From positions 13,720,001 through 13,784,000 of the forward strand of contig JAKSXM010000040.1 in the NCBI GenBank assembly GCA_022575985.1: a DNA stretch of 64,000 nt. Direction: 5' to 3'. Positions 11,040-22,447 of the stretch are shown piece after piece. Source of the DNA: Anagrus nilaparvatae. Lineage: Eukaryota > Arthropoda > Insecta > Hymenoptera > Mymaridae. Position numbers and translations under genes: made by a program. The first letter of the stretch is position 1. Each line of letters begins with the position of its first letter. The notes under the pieces were generated by a model. That model saw only the letters and a list, made by a program, of their open reading frames with translations. It was not told where the DNA came from and ran no database searches.

Positions 11040-12800
11040 CTTCTTCACTTTTTTTAACTTCACAAATTTTTGTTTGTTTGATTTTTTACTTGTAAAAATA
11101 TTTTTTTTACTATTTTGCTTGCTCTTTGTATTATAAGTTTTAGTTTATCACGATTTTGTAATCATTTTTTATATAATATAAATAATAGTTTAATTAAACA
11201 ATTGTTTTTTTTTACGGAAAGGCAGTGTGTCTACTGATCCTTGAAATCCCTAAAATATCCTTATATTTTCCAATTCTTTTTTCATATCATTCTAAATATA
11301 AAAAAAAGTTTATTTATATTGTTTACACTTGTTTACCCGTGATCTATTTTGTCATAAAAAATTAGCAAAGTCAGACAAATTTTAATCACGGAAAAGCGTC
11401 TAAATTAAGGATTCGAGTTCCTAAATTTAGAGTCGTACGTACTTCTTATAGGAAAAAAAAATTCTAGGGTAATAATAATTGGTTGGCAAAATATATATAT
11501 TTCAGTTTTATTTTATTATTTTTATAATGATAACTCACTGTACTGGTATTTAGTTCACGTTTACTAAAACATTACTAATAATTATTATGTATTTTTTATG
11601 TGTATTTTTTTTTATTGAATAAAAAAAAATTTTACAGAAAAAATTTACAATTTTATCAATTTAACATTAACTTGGCTTTAAAAAATTATCAGGATTCAAT
11701 AATCTTTATTGATTGGCATTTAAGTAATTGGGTGTAGAGGAAAATATTGCTTATCGAAATGAATGAAGTAATGGTATTTGTTAGATATTCCCGTGTGCAA
11801 TATATTATCATTAAATAAGTTTTTCTAATAATGAAAAATGACCTTACGGAATTTTTTAATCATTGACAGATGATAGTTGAGATGATATTTTTTATAAATT
11901 TCAGTACTGCGTCGTGTGTAGCATTCATTATCAGGTTTTAAGTTAATAAATTGCAGGTTAAAATAGTGGGTAATTAAGCAGTTTTGTATTATTAAAAATA
12001 TTTTGTTTTTAGGCTATTTTATTACAGCAAAATAATTATCATGCATTTTTTATAATAAAAACTTTGATCTAATTATATTGCAAAGTCTATTTCCAAAAAT
12101 ATTTGGTCTATTTTTAAAATTTTAAAAAGTGAAGATAAAATACGTATCAAGTACCATTTTTCGAGAAACGTTTTTTCACTTTTTAATAAACATTTGATAG
12201 GAAAATACTCATGCTGTAAAATCTTAATGGTCATTCAAGTTAAGTTTTGTATAAATTTTTCTTAGCTAAAATGGTACATGGAGAAAATTAAAAGAAAAGT
12301 ACAAAATTTTTATAATCTATAGAAAAAGAAATGGAAAAATTTTATTTCTATTTTATTTTGAATAAGTTTCTTCAATTATCAGCTTACTTTATTAACAATA
12401 ATAAAAAATTTTTTAGATGTTCCATTTTTAGAAAATTAAGTATCTAAAAAATAAAATTAATTATCTAAAATTTTATTAACTTTAACTCCAACACCTATGA
12501 GAAGGTACTGCAAACTAAAAATTGGAAATTTTGAATAGAAACTGCAAAGATGAGAATCCTTTAAAAGATGTTTAATTTTTTAAATTGAATTAATTTATAA
12601 TTCATGATTTTGGGCTTAAATAATTCAAGTTCAAAGATTGTACAGTGACCAATTTTTCAGTATCTACTTAACTTACTAACTCAATACTACAATATTGGCC
12701 ACACACTATATATTTACAAACAACTATTAGCCAACAGCTTTTCTTTGGGGCACTTGAAACTATAAGCAATCATCATTTTTTTGTCACATAAAAAACTATA
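11040..12800. other. AT-rich stretch downstream of the RING relic
   Basis: No frame or repeat boundary recognised. It may hold the 3' UTR of the RING relic, but I see no convincing poly(A) signal close to the stop codon. Confidence 0.45.
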
Positions 12801-13396
12801 TCTTAATACTATATATATTTGAAAATTTATTTGTCTGTCTGTGTGTCTGATTGTCTGTCCCCTCATCACGCAAGAACCGCCGAACCAATTGGCATAAAAC
12901 CGGTGTCAAAATGAAGAAAAAATCACCGCTTTTCAATAATTTATTAATCAGAGATGATAATTTAAAGTCAGAGTCTCAATTTCAGGGTTTTAAAAAAAAG
13001 TCAACTTTTATGATTATCTTTAAAAAGCAATATCTTAAAAACTAATTAAAGAAAAGAGACAAGTAAAAAATTTTTGGAAATTTGAAGCTTGTAAAAAATT
13101 TCTAAGGCCTATAAAACTCAATTTCGTCAAAAATTACAATTGATGTTTTTGTCACACGAATACGTCGAGGAAAGAAACATTCTGCAAATTTTTTAACATT
13201 GGCCCTCCTTGCCCATGCAACTGTTGTCGTATGGGGAAATTTGGCTCTTTTGGCCCAAGGTAGGTTTCTTAGTACCAGGAGGTCCTTTTGGCACAAGGAG
13301 ATTTTATAGCTTATATTATAGACATAATATGATCCAATTTTAGGTCAATAAGTAACAACGTCACATCACCCTTTCACTCTTCAGGGAGCCCCCTAG
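12801..13396 (+). mobile_element. Helitron, 596 bp
   Basis: Starts TCTTAATACTATATATATTT at 12801, after an A, and ends CTAG at 13393-13396, before a T. A GGGAGCCCCC-type GC-rich block lies just ahead of the end. The interior holds TTATTTGTCTGTC repeats and a CCGCCGAACCAATTGGCA block shared with 49440-49560. It is non-autonomous. Its 3' end abuts the right inverted-repeat arm, mirroring the minus-strand Helitron at 5395-5746. Confidence 0.72.
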
Positions 13397-14374
13397 TATA
13401 TATATATAAATATATGCGTATAGTATAATATATATTATATATTCGAATACGTCCTTAAGTATTATCGATCCCAGCAAGGTCAGGTTTTTAAAAAAATGAC
13501 GAAAACTGAAAGTACAGTCTTTAAATAGATTTCTGAAACTAAAATGAAGCAGATATAAAAATTTCTGATAGATTAGTCATTTTATCGGTGTGTAAAAGGT
13601 CTATCGCGGTAAAATGCCTTGTTGCGCAATCAATTTATTTGATTTTGTTTGTAGCATTATGTAATTAAAAAACATATTATAATATTTAAGTTTCCACTTA
13701 CCCAAGTAGAGCGCTAAGACCAGACATTGTCAATCTTCGACTTTATTCTTGTTGATCTTCAAGCATGGTTTCTTTCGAAACTTATTTTTTTTTAATGTAC
13801 CTGCTTCTTCTAGGAAAAAAAAAATTCTCAGAAGAAGATAAAAAAAAGAATATATAAATGATGTGTAGGTATTTTTCATCAATTATTATTTTTACGTAGG
13901 AATGAATAAAAAATTAAATTAATAAAAAAATAAAAAATATTTTTTTGTTAATATTCCTACACTTTAATTTTTTTTTTTAAATATCTTGTAAGAATATCTC
14001 GGCGTTTAATTTCATAAATTTAATTATAATTTAAAAAATTATTATCTTACACAAGTGCAAGATTTTTTTTACGCTATTATTATATTTATGTGTAATTTAT
14101 TTGTTGTATTTAATTTTTTTAATTTATACCGTGTAGGAATTATTTTATGATGCATTTTTTTGTGTAATAAAAATAAAAAATTATTATTTTTGATTCACAT
14201 AATTTTAATTAATTATTTTAATTCCTACACATTTTTTATCCACCCAAATTTTATCTTACACATGTGCAAGATTTATTTTTTTTATTTTATATTTGTGTAA
14301 GCTTTTATTGGTGTAAGAACTTGCGTATGAAAATAGATGTGCTAGATCAAAATGTGTAGGTTTCGAGTAGATTC
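13397..14374 (-). repeat. Right arm of the ~1-kb inverted repeat pair
   Basis: The reverse complement matches 4391-5394 throughout: outer tip GTGTAGGTTTCGAGTAGATTC, the dispersed TTACAC heptamers, and the inner ATATTCGAATACGTCCTTAA. A mirrored start-plus-donor exon lies at 13702-13727 (minus), with donor at 13700-13701. The inner end begins with an AT-repeat next to the Helitron. Confidence 0.85.
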
Positions 14375-14831
14375 AAAAATAAAATAAAATATATTAGAAA
14401 ATTGTTATATTTTAATTATTACTAATAGATGATAATTATATCAATAACTGGATTCCGGTGATGAAAATAAACAATTTTCAGTGTCTTAGACAAATAAATA
14501 AACACTTATATTATTTTAAAATTAATACCGTATTTTTTATATTGAATGAAACCATTTATTTTTAGACAAGATATATTTTAAAAAATGTAAAAAATGTACT
14601 TGTTTTATGAGCATGGCATTCTTTTTAATTTATGATAGTTATGCTTAAAAGGATCTATTAAAATGACTGATAATTATGATAACGTGCTTAAGCAATAATG
14701 ACCAACTTTTGATTTTTTGGTACAAATAATTTTTATGTGGAACTAAAATTCATGGAAGTATAATGGTTCATTGTAGTATTCATTTTTGTGCACGCGTTAT
14801 AAATTGACTATTAAGTTATAAAACAATTAAA
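14375..14831. other. AT-rich spacer between the 10-kb unit and the LTR element
   Basis: No feature recognised apart from the target-site copy TAGTT at 14832-14836 immediately after it. Confidence 0.5.
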
Positions 14832-14836
14832 TAGTT

Positions 14837-15200
14837 TGTTGTGTAAATGTATGTATTATAATGTATTATATGGTATGTGTGTGTAGGAGATCTCCCCTCC
14901 CTTTTTTGTATATATTCTCCCTTTTTATATTTAGTGTTCGTTGAGACGCCAAGCTAACAGCGTCGTAATAAACAGTATTACAATAATATACAGTCTGTTT
15001 TAGATCAACAAGATATCCTTTTTGGAAAGCCAATCATAAGCTAGTAAAATAACGAGTAAGAGAGAGACAGATTATCTAGTTATAAATATGATTGGTTATA
15101 GAGAATCTTGCTGATCTGAAACACTTAGTATATTGTGTCTTAAATCACTTTATCATCATTCATCCTATCCATCACCAATTTATCCATCATATTATCAACA
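14837..15200 (+). repeat. 5' LTR of the non-autonomous element
   Basis: Begins TGTTGTGTAAATG and ends ATTATCAACA (TG...CA). It contains a GTTGAGACGCCAAGC block and an AATAAA-like sequence (GTCGTAATAAACAG) that may serve as the RNA-end signal. It matches 18949-19312 with the same length. Confidence 0.92.
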
Positions 15201-15204
15201 TTTT

Positions 15205-15224
15205 TGGCATCCCTGGAATGAACC
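15205..15224 (+). promoter_or_regulatory. Candidate primer binding site
   Basis: TGGCATCCCTGGAATGAACC lies four bases after the LTR. Almost the same 20-mer (two differences) lies beside the LTR at 43812-43831 on the minus strand, and a shorter match (TGGCATCCCTGG) at 32497. Conservation across copies supports a tRNA-derived primer site beginning TGG, but I could not name the tRNA. Confidence 0.6.
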
Positions 15225-15582
15225 AACGCATCAAGATAAGTTAAATTTTTTAAGAAGAAAAAGTTAAATTTAATTTCAAGAGCACGTGCAAAATTTTTTT
15301 AAAACAAAAATCAAGTATCGACATCAGTTTGATCATCTTTTTTTTCTCATGGCGATATAGCAATTTTATTAGAAGCAGTTATATTTCAGTGCTATATTTT
15401 CCAAATTTGTGCTAAATTTTTGTGCAAAAAATTTTTTTAAGAAGTTTTATTGGTGATGGAAGGTGAACAAAAAAAAATAAAAATTACACAACGAACACGC
15501 ACCGTTTTCTCAAAAAATTATGGTTTTTCTGCCAGTGAAAAATCTGAACATTTAATTAACAAAACAGAAAAATTTTATAAAA

Positions 15583-15930
15583 TTGCAAAAAAGAATAATC
15601 ATCGTCATCGCAGAATTGGCGCGTAAATTCTACCGCCCCCTCAAGTTATCAAACAAGAAGACGCCATTGCGTGCGCAGCAAATCATCAAATATTATCAAG
15701 AATTGATGGCAACCTTTTTTATAACGAAAGAGACGAAGAAGAAAACAGGCCCTACCACCGCGCATCAAAAAGTGGCGCAAGAAATTATACTCAGTGATGG
15801 CAACTTCTCATCGTTGATAACAACATTAGAATACATGCAAATCAATGGGCCCTGTTACTACGCATCAAATTACTGCGCGAATCAACTCATCAATAAAGCC
15901 GCACAGCAGACAACTTTTTTTTTGACATAA
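15583..15930 (+). CDS. 115-codon open frame of unknown nature inside the LTR element
   Basis: Lysine/threonine-rich frame with no motif I recognise and no CCHC knuckle or protease motif. It lies in the GC-richer 5' interior of the non-autonomous element, where internally similar stretches occur (the GGCAACTTTTTT and GGCAACTTCTCA blocks). It may be only an accidental frame in a packaging or leader region. The related copies do not show a clear homologous ORF, which argues against coding. Confidence 0.2.
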   Translation: MQKRIIIVIAELARKFYRPLKLSNKKTPLRAQQIIKYYQELMATFFITKETKKKTGPTTAHQKVAQEIILSDGNFSSLITTLEYMQINGPCYYASNYCANQLINKAAQQTTFFLT

Positions 15931-18900
15931 AAGATAAGTTGATAATTTTGTAAAACATTGAAATTTTTTTTTTTTATTCTTATTTATGAGAAATTATATA
16001 ATTCAGGTTTATTAATTTACATATTACACTTGAATATATAACTCTTAAACAATTAAATTAAAGTTTAAATTTATTGGAGAATATTTTTAAAAAATAAAAG
16101 TATTATTTAAGGGAGTGTAAAGCTGTGTAGGTGTTATGTGTGTTTTTAATTATCTAAAATTTTATTTCTTGCTGATTATCAAAAATTCATAAAAATTTAA
16201 TTTTATCTTAAATTAAAATCATTTTTCGCATGTCATAACCCTTTTAAATTTTAATAAAATTTTTAAAGTTAAATTGATTTTCTCTTAAATTATAATTATT
16301 ACATTTTAAATTGTGATAAAAATTGTGTATTAAACTTTTATCTTATAAATTTTGTAAAATTACTGAATTATAAATTTTATGCTAATAATATTGGATGTTA
16401 CATAGGTTCAACTTGCTGAAATTAAGTGGAACTACTTTGCTAGACTAGTTGGTGTCATGGGATTCACACTTGGATATCTTATCACTTATCCTGCTTGCTG
16501 TTTTACTCATAAATTCAAGATCATCCTGGGATCCTACTGCACTTCAATATTGTTATTCATTACAAAATGCTATTCTCTTATTAGCATAGTATTTAATTTA
16601 GTAAGAATTCAATCAATTCTAGCATATTGATATATGGCTCTAATTGTTTAACTCAAACTAAATTACTTTGATACAATAAATTACGATTTTTTTTTGTATT
16701 GTTAAGTACTGTATAATTCTCTTACGAGCCATAATGGTGTTAATCTCTTATAAGTGTCTTACAAATTCTCATAAATTAAATTCATGCTATTTAAATAATC
16801 ATTTTTGGAATTATTATTATCATTGCTATATAAAACATTGTAAATTTTTCTAATGCTTGTATTGTTAGTTGAATTTAATAACATGCTAAGATACACCTCT
16901 TCTCTACAATCTGCAATTGTAGAAATTTTGCAGATTTCAGTCTTTTAAATTAATTTTTGTAAAATAATTTGCTTATATTTTTTGCGGAGGACGAGGGTGT
17001 ATATTTGTATTTTGAAAATTAATTGAAGTTTGTATTATTTTCAACTAATATATTTAAATTAGATTATTATCAGTTTTATTAATTCATTAGAGTGGATTTA
17101 GCAAGGTGGGTGGCAATTGTGATTACTACTAATTAATTATTTTGTTAATATGGCACCTGCTTTGTTAAACTATTAAATGTGTAAAATTTGAGCAAAATCC
17201 TTGCTGATTTATGATATAATCTCACTTTCAATATATTTTCTGTGTATGAAAAATTGTATATCATCTCTACTTGCAGAAATTATATAAAGTTGTTAAGTTA
17301 TTGTACTCTCTTATTATTACTTGTTTGAAAAATTGCATAAAACAATATTATGATCTCATTGTAGACGTAATAAAGGAAAAAGTAAATCAGCAGGATTCTC
17401 AATAAGTTATTATTTAACTGCTTTAGTCTAAAAACAAAAATTGCATTTATTTAATTCTATTTTTCAATTATTTATATTTTGAATTCATTATTGCTGGTGC
17501 AGTAGTGATATCAGTGATAGAATTATTTCTATTAGAATAATTATTAAATCTTGAATCTACAGATATCCTGCTGATCTAGTCAGGATAGTAAAACTTGAAA
17601 TTAGGCAATCAGTCTATGTTAAACTCGCATCAATTCATTATTTATTGTATTTGTACGCGTTTTGTCAAATATTGTACTGTAGAATATGATATAATCTTAT
17701 AATTAAGTATACTCAAGAACTCTTCAAGTTCAATTAATTAAAATTATTTATTTATATTTAATTGGCTATCATTTTATAACTTGTAACTTTTTTTTATTTT
17801 TCCATTTCTGGTTTTATTTTTTTTTTTTAAATTCACTTGATTAAAAACAAATTTATGTAAATTTTAAACACTACAAAATTTAGAATTCAAAAAATGTTTA
17901 GCCTCAAATTTTGCTATTAATTTTGTAATTATTGTTTATATCTCACTTCTTTAATCTGCAATTGTAAAATTTCTTAGAGATAGTGTAATTGTAAATTTGC
18001 TTACTTTTTCTGTAAAAAGAGAGATGACATAGTAGTTGTAGAAACATGGATTTTCAATTGATTTGCTAATTGTGATATAATTTTGTATGAGCAAATTTGG
18101 CAAGGTGGGTGGTGAAAATTACTGTATTTTTAACTTTATAAAAATAATTCTTGCTCCATTGCCCCTACTTAAATAATTTGCCCTTAAATACTTAAATAAT
18201 TGCCCCTAGTTAAATTGCTCTAACATATTGCTTAAAACACAGTTTAAAAAATTTTGATCACATGTTCCTTTTCAATTTGCGAGGAAAAGGGAATATTTGG
18301 AGTTATACTTGCAGAACTAATCTCAACAAAATTTAAAAACTGGGTCTCAAACCACTATATAGAAATTTTGTTATAATTTTGCTTGAAAGCTAAGTTATCA
18401 TGCTTAAGCTTTATTTATTTGTGCGCGCGAGTATTAAATTCAAGAATTTTACTCAAACTACCATATTACTCTCACCTTTTTTGAGGAGAGGGAGAGTGTC
18501 TAAATCGACTTTCCGAACTACTTTAAGCAAAATTTTTATATTGGGTTAAAGTTCTACTTGCTGAACTTTACGAAACTTGTTAATATGCTATAATGATACT
18601 TCTCTGTAGTACATAGCTCAAATAAAAAAAAAAAAGAGATAAGTGTCATTATTGACTGTGTAATGCGATCTGGGCCTTCAATGGTCTTACAAACCATTGA
18701 TGTCTACGGATTTCATACCGGTCTGATGAAATTAGTGAAACTCAGAATCAGATTAGCATTTAAATTGAAAACTTTTTATCAATTGTAATTAAACTGTTTA
18801 AATTTTTAAATTATTGTTTTTATTTATGTAGCCATTTGGCATATTGTAAAAATATTTGAGTCAAATTTGTATTTTTCATTTACCACAATTATTTTTTATA

Positions 18901-18936
18901 TTCATTCTTTATTTACAGTTTTATTAGTAAAATTGT

Positions 18937-18948
18937 GGTGGGTGGAAA
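18937..18948 (+). promoter_or_regulatory. Polypurine tract of the non-autonomous LTR element
   Basis: GGTGGGTGGAAA directly precedes the 3' LTR. The inverted relative at 31690-31705 has the same tract (its top strand reads TTCCACCCACCAC), so the site is conserved in the family. Confidence 0.75.
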
Positions 18949-19312
18949 TGTTGTGTAAATGTATGTATTATAATGTATTATATGGTATGTGTGTGTAAGA
19001 GATCTCTCCTCCCTTTTTTGTATATATTCTCCCTTTTTATATTTAGTGTTCGTTGAGACGCCAAGCTAACAGCGTCGTAATAAACAGTATTACAATAATA
19101 TACAGTCTGTTTTAGATCAACAAGATATCCTTTTTGGAAAGCCAATCATAAGCTAGTAAAATAACGAGTAAGAGAGAGACGGATTATCTAGTTATAAATA
19201 TGATTGGTTATAGAGAATCTTGTTGATCTGAAACACTTAGTATATTGTGTCTTAAATCACTTTATCATTATTCATCCTATCCATCACCAATTTATCCATC
19301 ATATTATCAACA
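18949..19312 (+). repeat. 3' LTR of the non-autonomous element
   Basis: 364 bp, identical in length to the 5' LTR, with about five substitutions. Followed by the target copy TAGTT. Confidence 0.92.
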
Positions 19313-19439
19313 TAGTTAGATAGTGTAATAGTTAGATATTAACCTTGTTATATACGTATGGTTAACTTTTTTTTTTAAATACTTGGTACTTATTTTTAAT
19401 AAGATTTTTTATTTTGAAGATACTGTTTTATATTCACTC

Positions 19440-20610
19440 TGTTTTTAGGCCATAGAAAAATATCCTTGTCAGGTAAAAGCTGAATGTAAAGCGATGACTT
19501 CACATTTCACCGAGGTACAAAAGAACGTTGGAATTTCAATTAAAAATGGCGTTTCAAAGTTCAAAAAAGTGCTCAAGCAGTTAAGCTTAATTAAGCAACG
19601 GCAAGTTATGAGACCAAAATATTGGAGACTGTTCTTTTACATAGATTCAAGAAAGTATGAAAACAGCCACCAAAGTGGACGTCATGTCCAGGGGTCATCC
19701 CTTACTTCAGATGAGGACTCACCAAATTCGAGGCATACCAAGAAAAAAGCTGCTGAGTATAATCAAAGCAAACTGGCCAGGTGGTACAACAATAGTAGCA
19801 GCAGACTCGTGGAAATAAACTCCCAGAGAAATAGGAAGAAATTAAAAAGAAGGCAAAAAAAGAAAAAGAAGACCAAAATGAAGCAGCAGGCCGAAAAGCC
19901 TAAAGCGGAAGAAACATGGAAACCGAGGCAGAGACGCAGGTTTAAGAGAAGGAGGGAAGCCTTTCAGTTTATCCCTGCCGCGGGAAAAGGATACGAAGAA
20001 ACGTTGCTATTAAAGAGAAGCGTGAATCTTGAGGAATTTGACACGAAGGTCCACCGTATAAGGAAAACCTAAAATAGCAGCGTCTTTATTGGTTACGAAG
20101 TCATCGAGGACCGACAAAAACTGAATGAAACGATGAGATTGGTCATGGGCCTGAATCAAATGTTCTTGACTTGATCCCCACTCTTAAACTCGAATTTCGA
20201 GATTTGGATGGGGTCACAAAAAAAAGGAGATTCAGGCAGCTGTCTCTAAGGCCATAGGTGTCGAAAATGGAGACCTACTCCAGGTTACCGTTATCAAAAC
20301 CAAAGGCTCGACAAGCTAGATGGCCGCGGTGGATCTACTTGAGGCTGAGCTCTTTGCCTGGCCAAAAAAAGAAAAATTCAGATTGGCTGGGCATCGAGCA
20401 GAGTGCAAGCGCAGACGCAAGGCGCTGCTTCAAATGTTTTGGATATGGGCATAGCCAGAATATCTGTACAGGCCGAGACAGAAGCAAAAGGTGCCTATAT
20501 GGCGAAGGTGGACATAAAAGGACAGAATGTAGCAAGGCGAAGCCCAAGTGCTTCCTCTGCATGACCAGAAAAGAAAAGTGCTCCACGGAGCACTATCCCG
20601 GATAAAGAAA
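19440..20610 (+). pseudogene. R1-clade LINE, ORF1 (gag-like) relic
   Basis: An open piece at 19494-20072 is rich in Lys/Arg (RNRKKLKRRQKKKKKTKMKQ). After frame shifts, a second piece at 20258-20605 ends with three zinc knuckles: CFKCFGYGHSQNIC, then CLYGEGGHKRTEC, then CFLCMTR...C. The middle knuckle has lost one cysteine position (CxxG where CxxC is expected). Three knuckles in ORF1 are typical of R1-type LINEs of insects. The base composition is clearly more GC-rich than the neighbourhood, as is usual for this clade. The protein would bind element RNA; here it is broken. Confidence 0.75.
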
Positions 20611-20649
20611 GTGTCCCAACTACCGGAAGGCACTGGCTAGAAGCAGGTA

Positions 20650-20978
20650 TCTTCGGAAATGATTGAGGTCCTCCAAGGAAACATGCATACGGCCAGACTT
20701 GCTGGTGAATTTTCGCAACAGATTGTTCGCAATAAGGATATAAGTTTCCTTTTACTAAGCGAGCAACCTTGCAAGTAAAACTGGCAGGGCTGGCTTTCTG
20801 ATGACACCAATATTTGCGGCATATGGCTACGAATCGCCTCAACAAGCTAGAGCCAATTACTAAGTTTGGGTCACGTGCAAAGAGACAACTTATATAAGTT
20901 GCTATCTCTTTCCAAACGACTCGGATGTTGTGCTCGCTGAAAAGCTGGCCAGCAATGAAGAAACAATGCACGGGGTCG
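20650..20978 (+). pseudogene. R1-clade LINE, endonuclease N-terminus (5' of the Copia insertion)
   Basis: The frame starting near 20659 reads MIEVLQGNMHTARLAGE, then QQIVRNKDISFLLLSEQPCK, the beginning of an R1-type apurinic-like endonuclease including its SEQ glutamate. Stops follow at about 20777 and beyond. The sequence runs into the Copia element at 20979 and resumes at 25752 in the same frame. Confidence 0.75.
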
Positions 20979-21245
20979 TGTTAAGAATATATAATATTTG
21001 TAGAAATCAAGTTTGTGTATATGTATGTACGTATATAAGAATGTTGTATGTTACGCATGCGCAAGCGTCTTTTTATATTGTAAAGAGACCTGCGAGTCTC
21101 TCTTTCAGTTTAGTCTCGTCTGGCGTCCTTATGACCCCACACCTCTCTTTATAGTCGTGTACTATTTTATAATAAAAGCTTATTTTAGTTTACCTTACAT
21201 TAAATGATACTTGTGTCTATTTATTATTATTACCTTTTATTAACA
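20979..21245 (+). repeat. 5' LTR of the Copia element
   Basis: TGTTAAG...TTAACA, containing a CGCATGCGCAAGCG palindrome-like block, a CCCCACACCTCTCTTTATAG block and an AATAAA signal (TATAATAAAAGC). GGTAATAGG follows directly; it resembles the GGTTATGGG half-tRNA(iMet) primer site of Drosophila copia at most positions, so a half-tRNA primer is plausible but unproven. Confidence 0.92.
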
Positions 21246-21399
21246 GGTAATAGGCTTTCAGCTCGTTAAAAATAAAGGTATAAGGTATTTATTTAATGAA
21301 AAGGTGGTGTTTAGAAAAACAAATAAAAAAAGTGATTTTTCTGTTTTTTCGCTCTAAATTTGAGAAGCCGGCCATTGTGCAAAAGTGCAAAACAAAAAC

Positions 21400-22056
21400 A
21401 TTATTTTTTGTGTTTCAAAAATAGAGTTTGAAAATCCAATTAAAATTGAAAAACTAAAAGGTAGTGATAATTGGGGAGCATGGAAGTTTCAGCTTCAAAT
21501 CATGTTCGTATCTAACGGAATTTCCGAAATTATCGATGGAAGTTTCGGTAGACCGGAAGCTCCCGTGGAAGATGCTACTGCAGCAATAAAAGATGCTCAT
21601 AGTAAGTCGCTAAAAGAATGGACTAAAAATGATGGCGTTGCTCGACGATATATAGCAACTTCTGTTGATAAAGGGCCGTTGTTGCATATATTAAATTGCA
21701 CGTCTGCTAAAGAGATGTGGGATAAACTTACAAAAGTTTATGAAAATAAATAAAGTGCCAACATTCATATGATTCAACAAAAATGGTTCAGCTACAAAAT
21801 GGACGCTAGTGACGTCATTTCAACACATATATCAAAGTAAGAAGATTTATGCTATAAATTAAAAAGTCTTGGCGAAAATATTTCAGATAGTATGCTGTTG
21901 ACTAAAATTATAATGACATTACCACAAAGATATAACCATTTCCTTTCGGCTTGGGATTCTGCAAGTAAAGAGTTAAAAACAATTGAAAATTTAACTTCTC
22001 GTTTGGTAATGGAAGAATTAAAAATTAATGCTCAAGAAAATAGCTTTAATGAGTAA
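21400..22056 (+). pseudogene. Copia gag, broken by stops
   Basis: Starts around 21385 with KIEKLKGSDNWGAWKFQLQI, the N-terminal motif of Copia gag (DUF4219-like), and continues through WDKLTKVYENK. After an in-frame TAA (21751-21753) the same frame goes on with IHMIQQKWFSYKMD, meets a second TAA (21838-21840) and continues with TLPQRYNHFLSAWDS. It ends at TAA 22054-22056, where the reading frame moves by one to continue into the zinc knuckle. The protein would form the virus-like particle. Confidence 0.9.
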
Positions 22057-22447
22057 AAATTTTAATAAAAATTTTTCTATAAGAAATAAAAATAGTGATA
22101 AAAAATCTAGTGAAAATAATAAAAACGGAAATACAGAATCGAAAATTCGTGTTAAAGAGTGCTGGGTTTGTGGAAAAAAGGGTCATTTTAAAAAGGACTG
22201 TTGGTTTTCTGAAGAAAATTCTAAGAAAAAGAGGGGAAGTGATCGTTATGACAATAAAAATGAATGCGATTCGCTGAGTAGTGAAACACTTTTGGCGGCT
22301 AGCTCAAGTGCCAATCACGTGAATCGATGGTTTCTCGATTCTGGCGCGTCTTCTAATATGTGTGGAATAAAGGAATAGTTTTCGGACTATAAAATTTTAG
22401 AAGAGAAACGACCGGTCAAGCTTGGTGACGGCCATATTGTATTTGGA
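22028..22447 (+). pseudogene. Copia nucleocapsid zinc knuckle and aspartic protease
   Basis: CWVCGKKGHFKKDC is an intact CCHC knuckle for RNA binding. RWFLDSGASSNMCG follows, with the DSGAS active site of the Copia protease. A TAG at 22376-22378 cuts the protease. The same frame continues with VKLGDGHIVFGV and into the integrase region. Confidence 0.9.

Larger units (their letters stand above)
14837..19312 (+). mobile_element. Non-autonomous LTR retrotransposon (LARD-like), 4476 bp
   Basis: Two 364-bp LTRs (14837-15200 and 18949-19312) differ by about five substitutions. The element is flanked by perfect TAGTT duplications (14832-14836, 19313-19317). A primer-site candidate follows the 5' LTR and a polypurine tract precedes the 3' LTR. 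The ~3.7-kb interior has no reverse transcriptase, protease, integrase or zinc-knuckle signature in any frame, so it must have been mobilised in trans. Related, rearranged copies lie at 31455-37160 and 42360-44144. I use 'LARD' as a description; superfamily is uncertain. Confidence 0.88.

Noticed and set aside
10863..11057. 64-codon frame over the RING exon
   Set aside because: Wrong frame. The frame one base over gives the spaced cysteine/histidine RING ligands and agrees with the splice phase.
5371..13460. A single giant TTAA element with tips GGACGTATTCGAATA
   Set aside because: TTAAGGACGT and its complement do flank the interior, but they lie inside the larger matching arms that continue outward for ~900 bp, so the TTAA is more simply part of the arms.
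15205..15224. Possible tRNA gene fragment
   Set aside because: Only a 20-base TGG-starting match next to an LTR; a primer binding site explains it, and no cloverleaf is present.
19494..20072. Possible cellular lysine-rich protein gene
   Set aside because: Followed in order by three zinc knuckles and an R1 endonuclease start with shared GC-rich composition; better explained as LINE ORF1.
20495..20971. 158-codon minus-strand frame
   Set aside because: Opposite strand of the R1-type zinc-knuckle and endonuclease sequence; no motif of its own.
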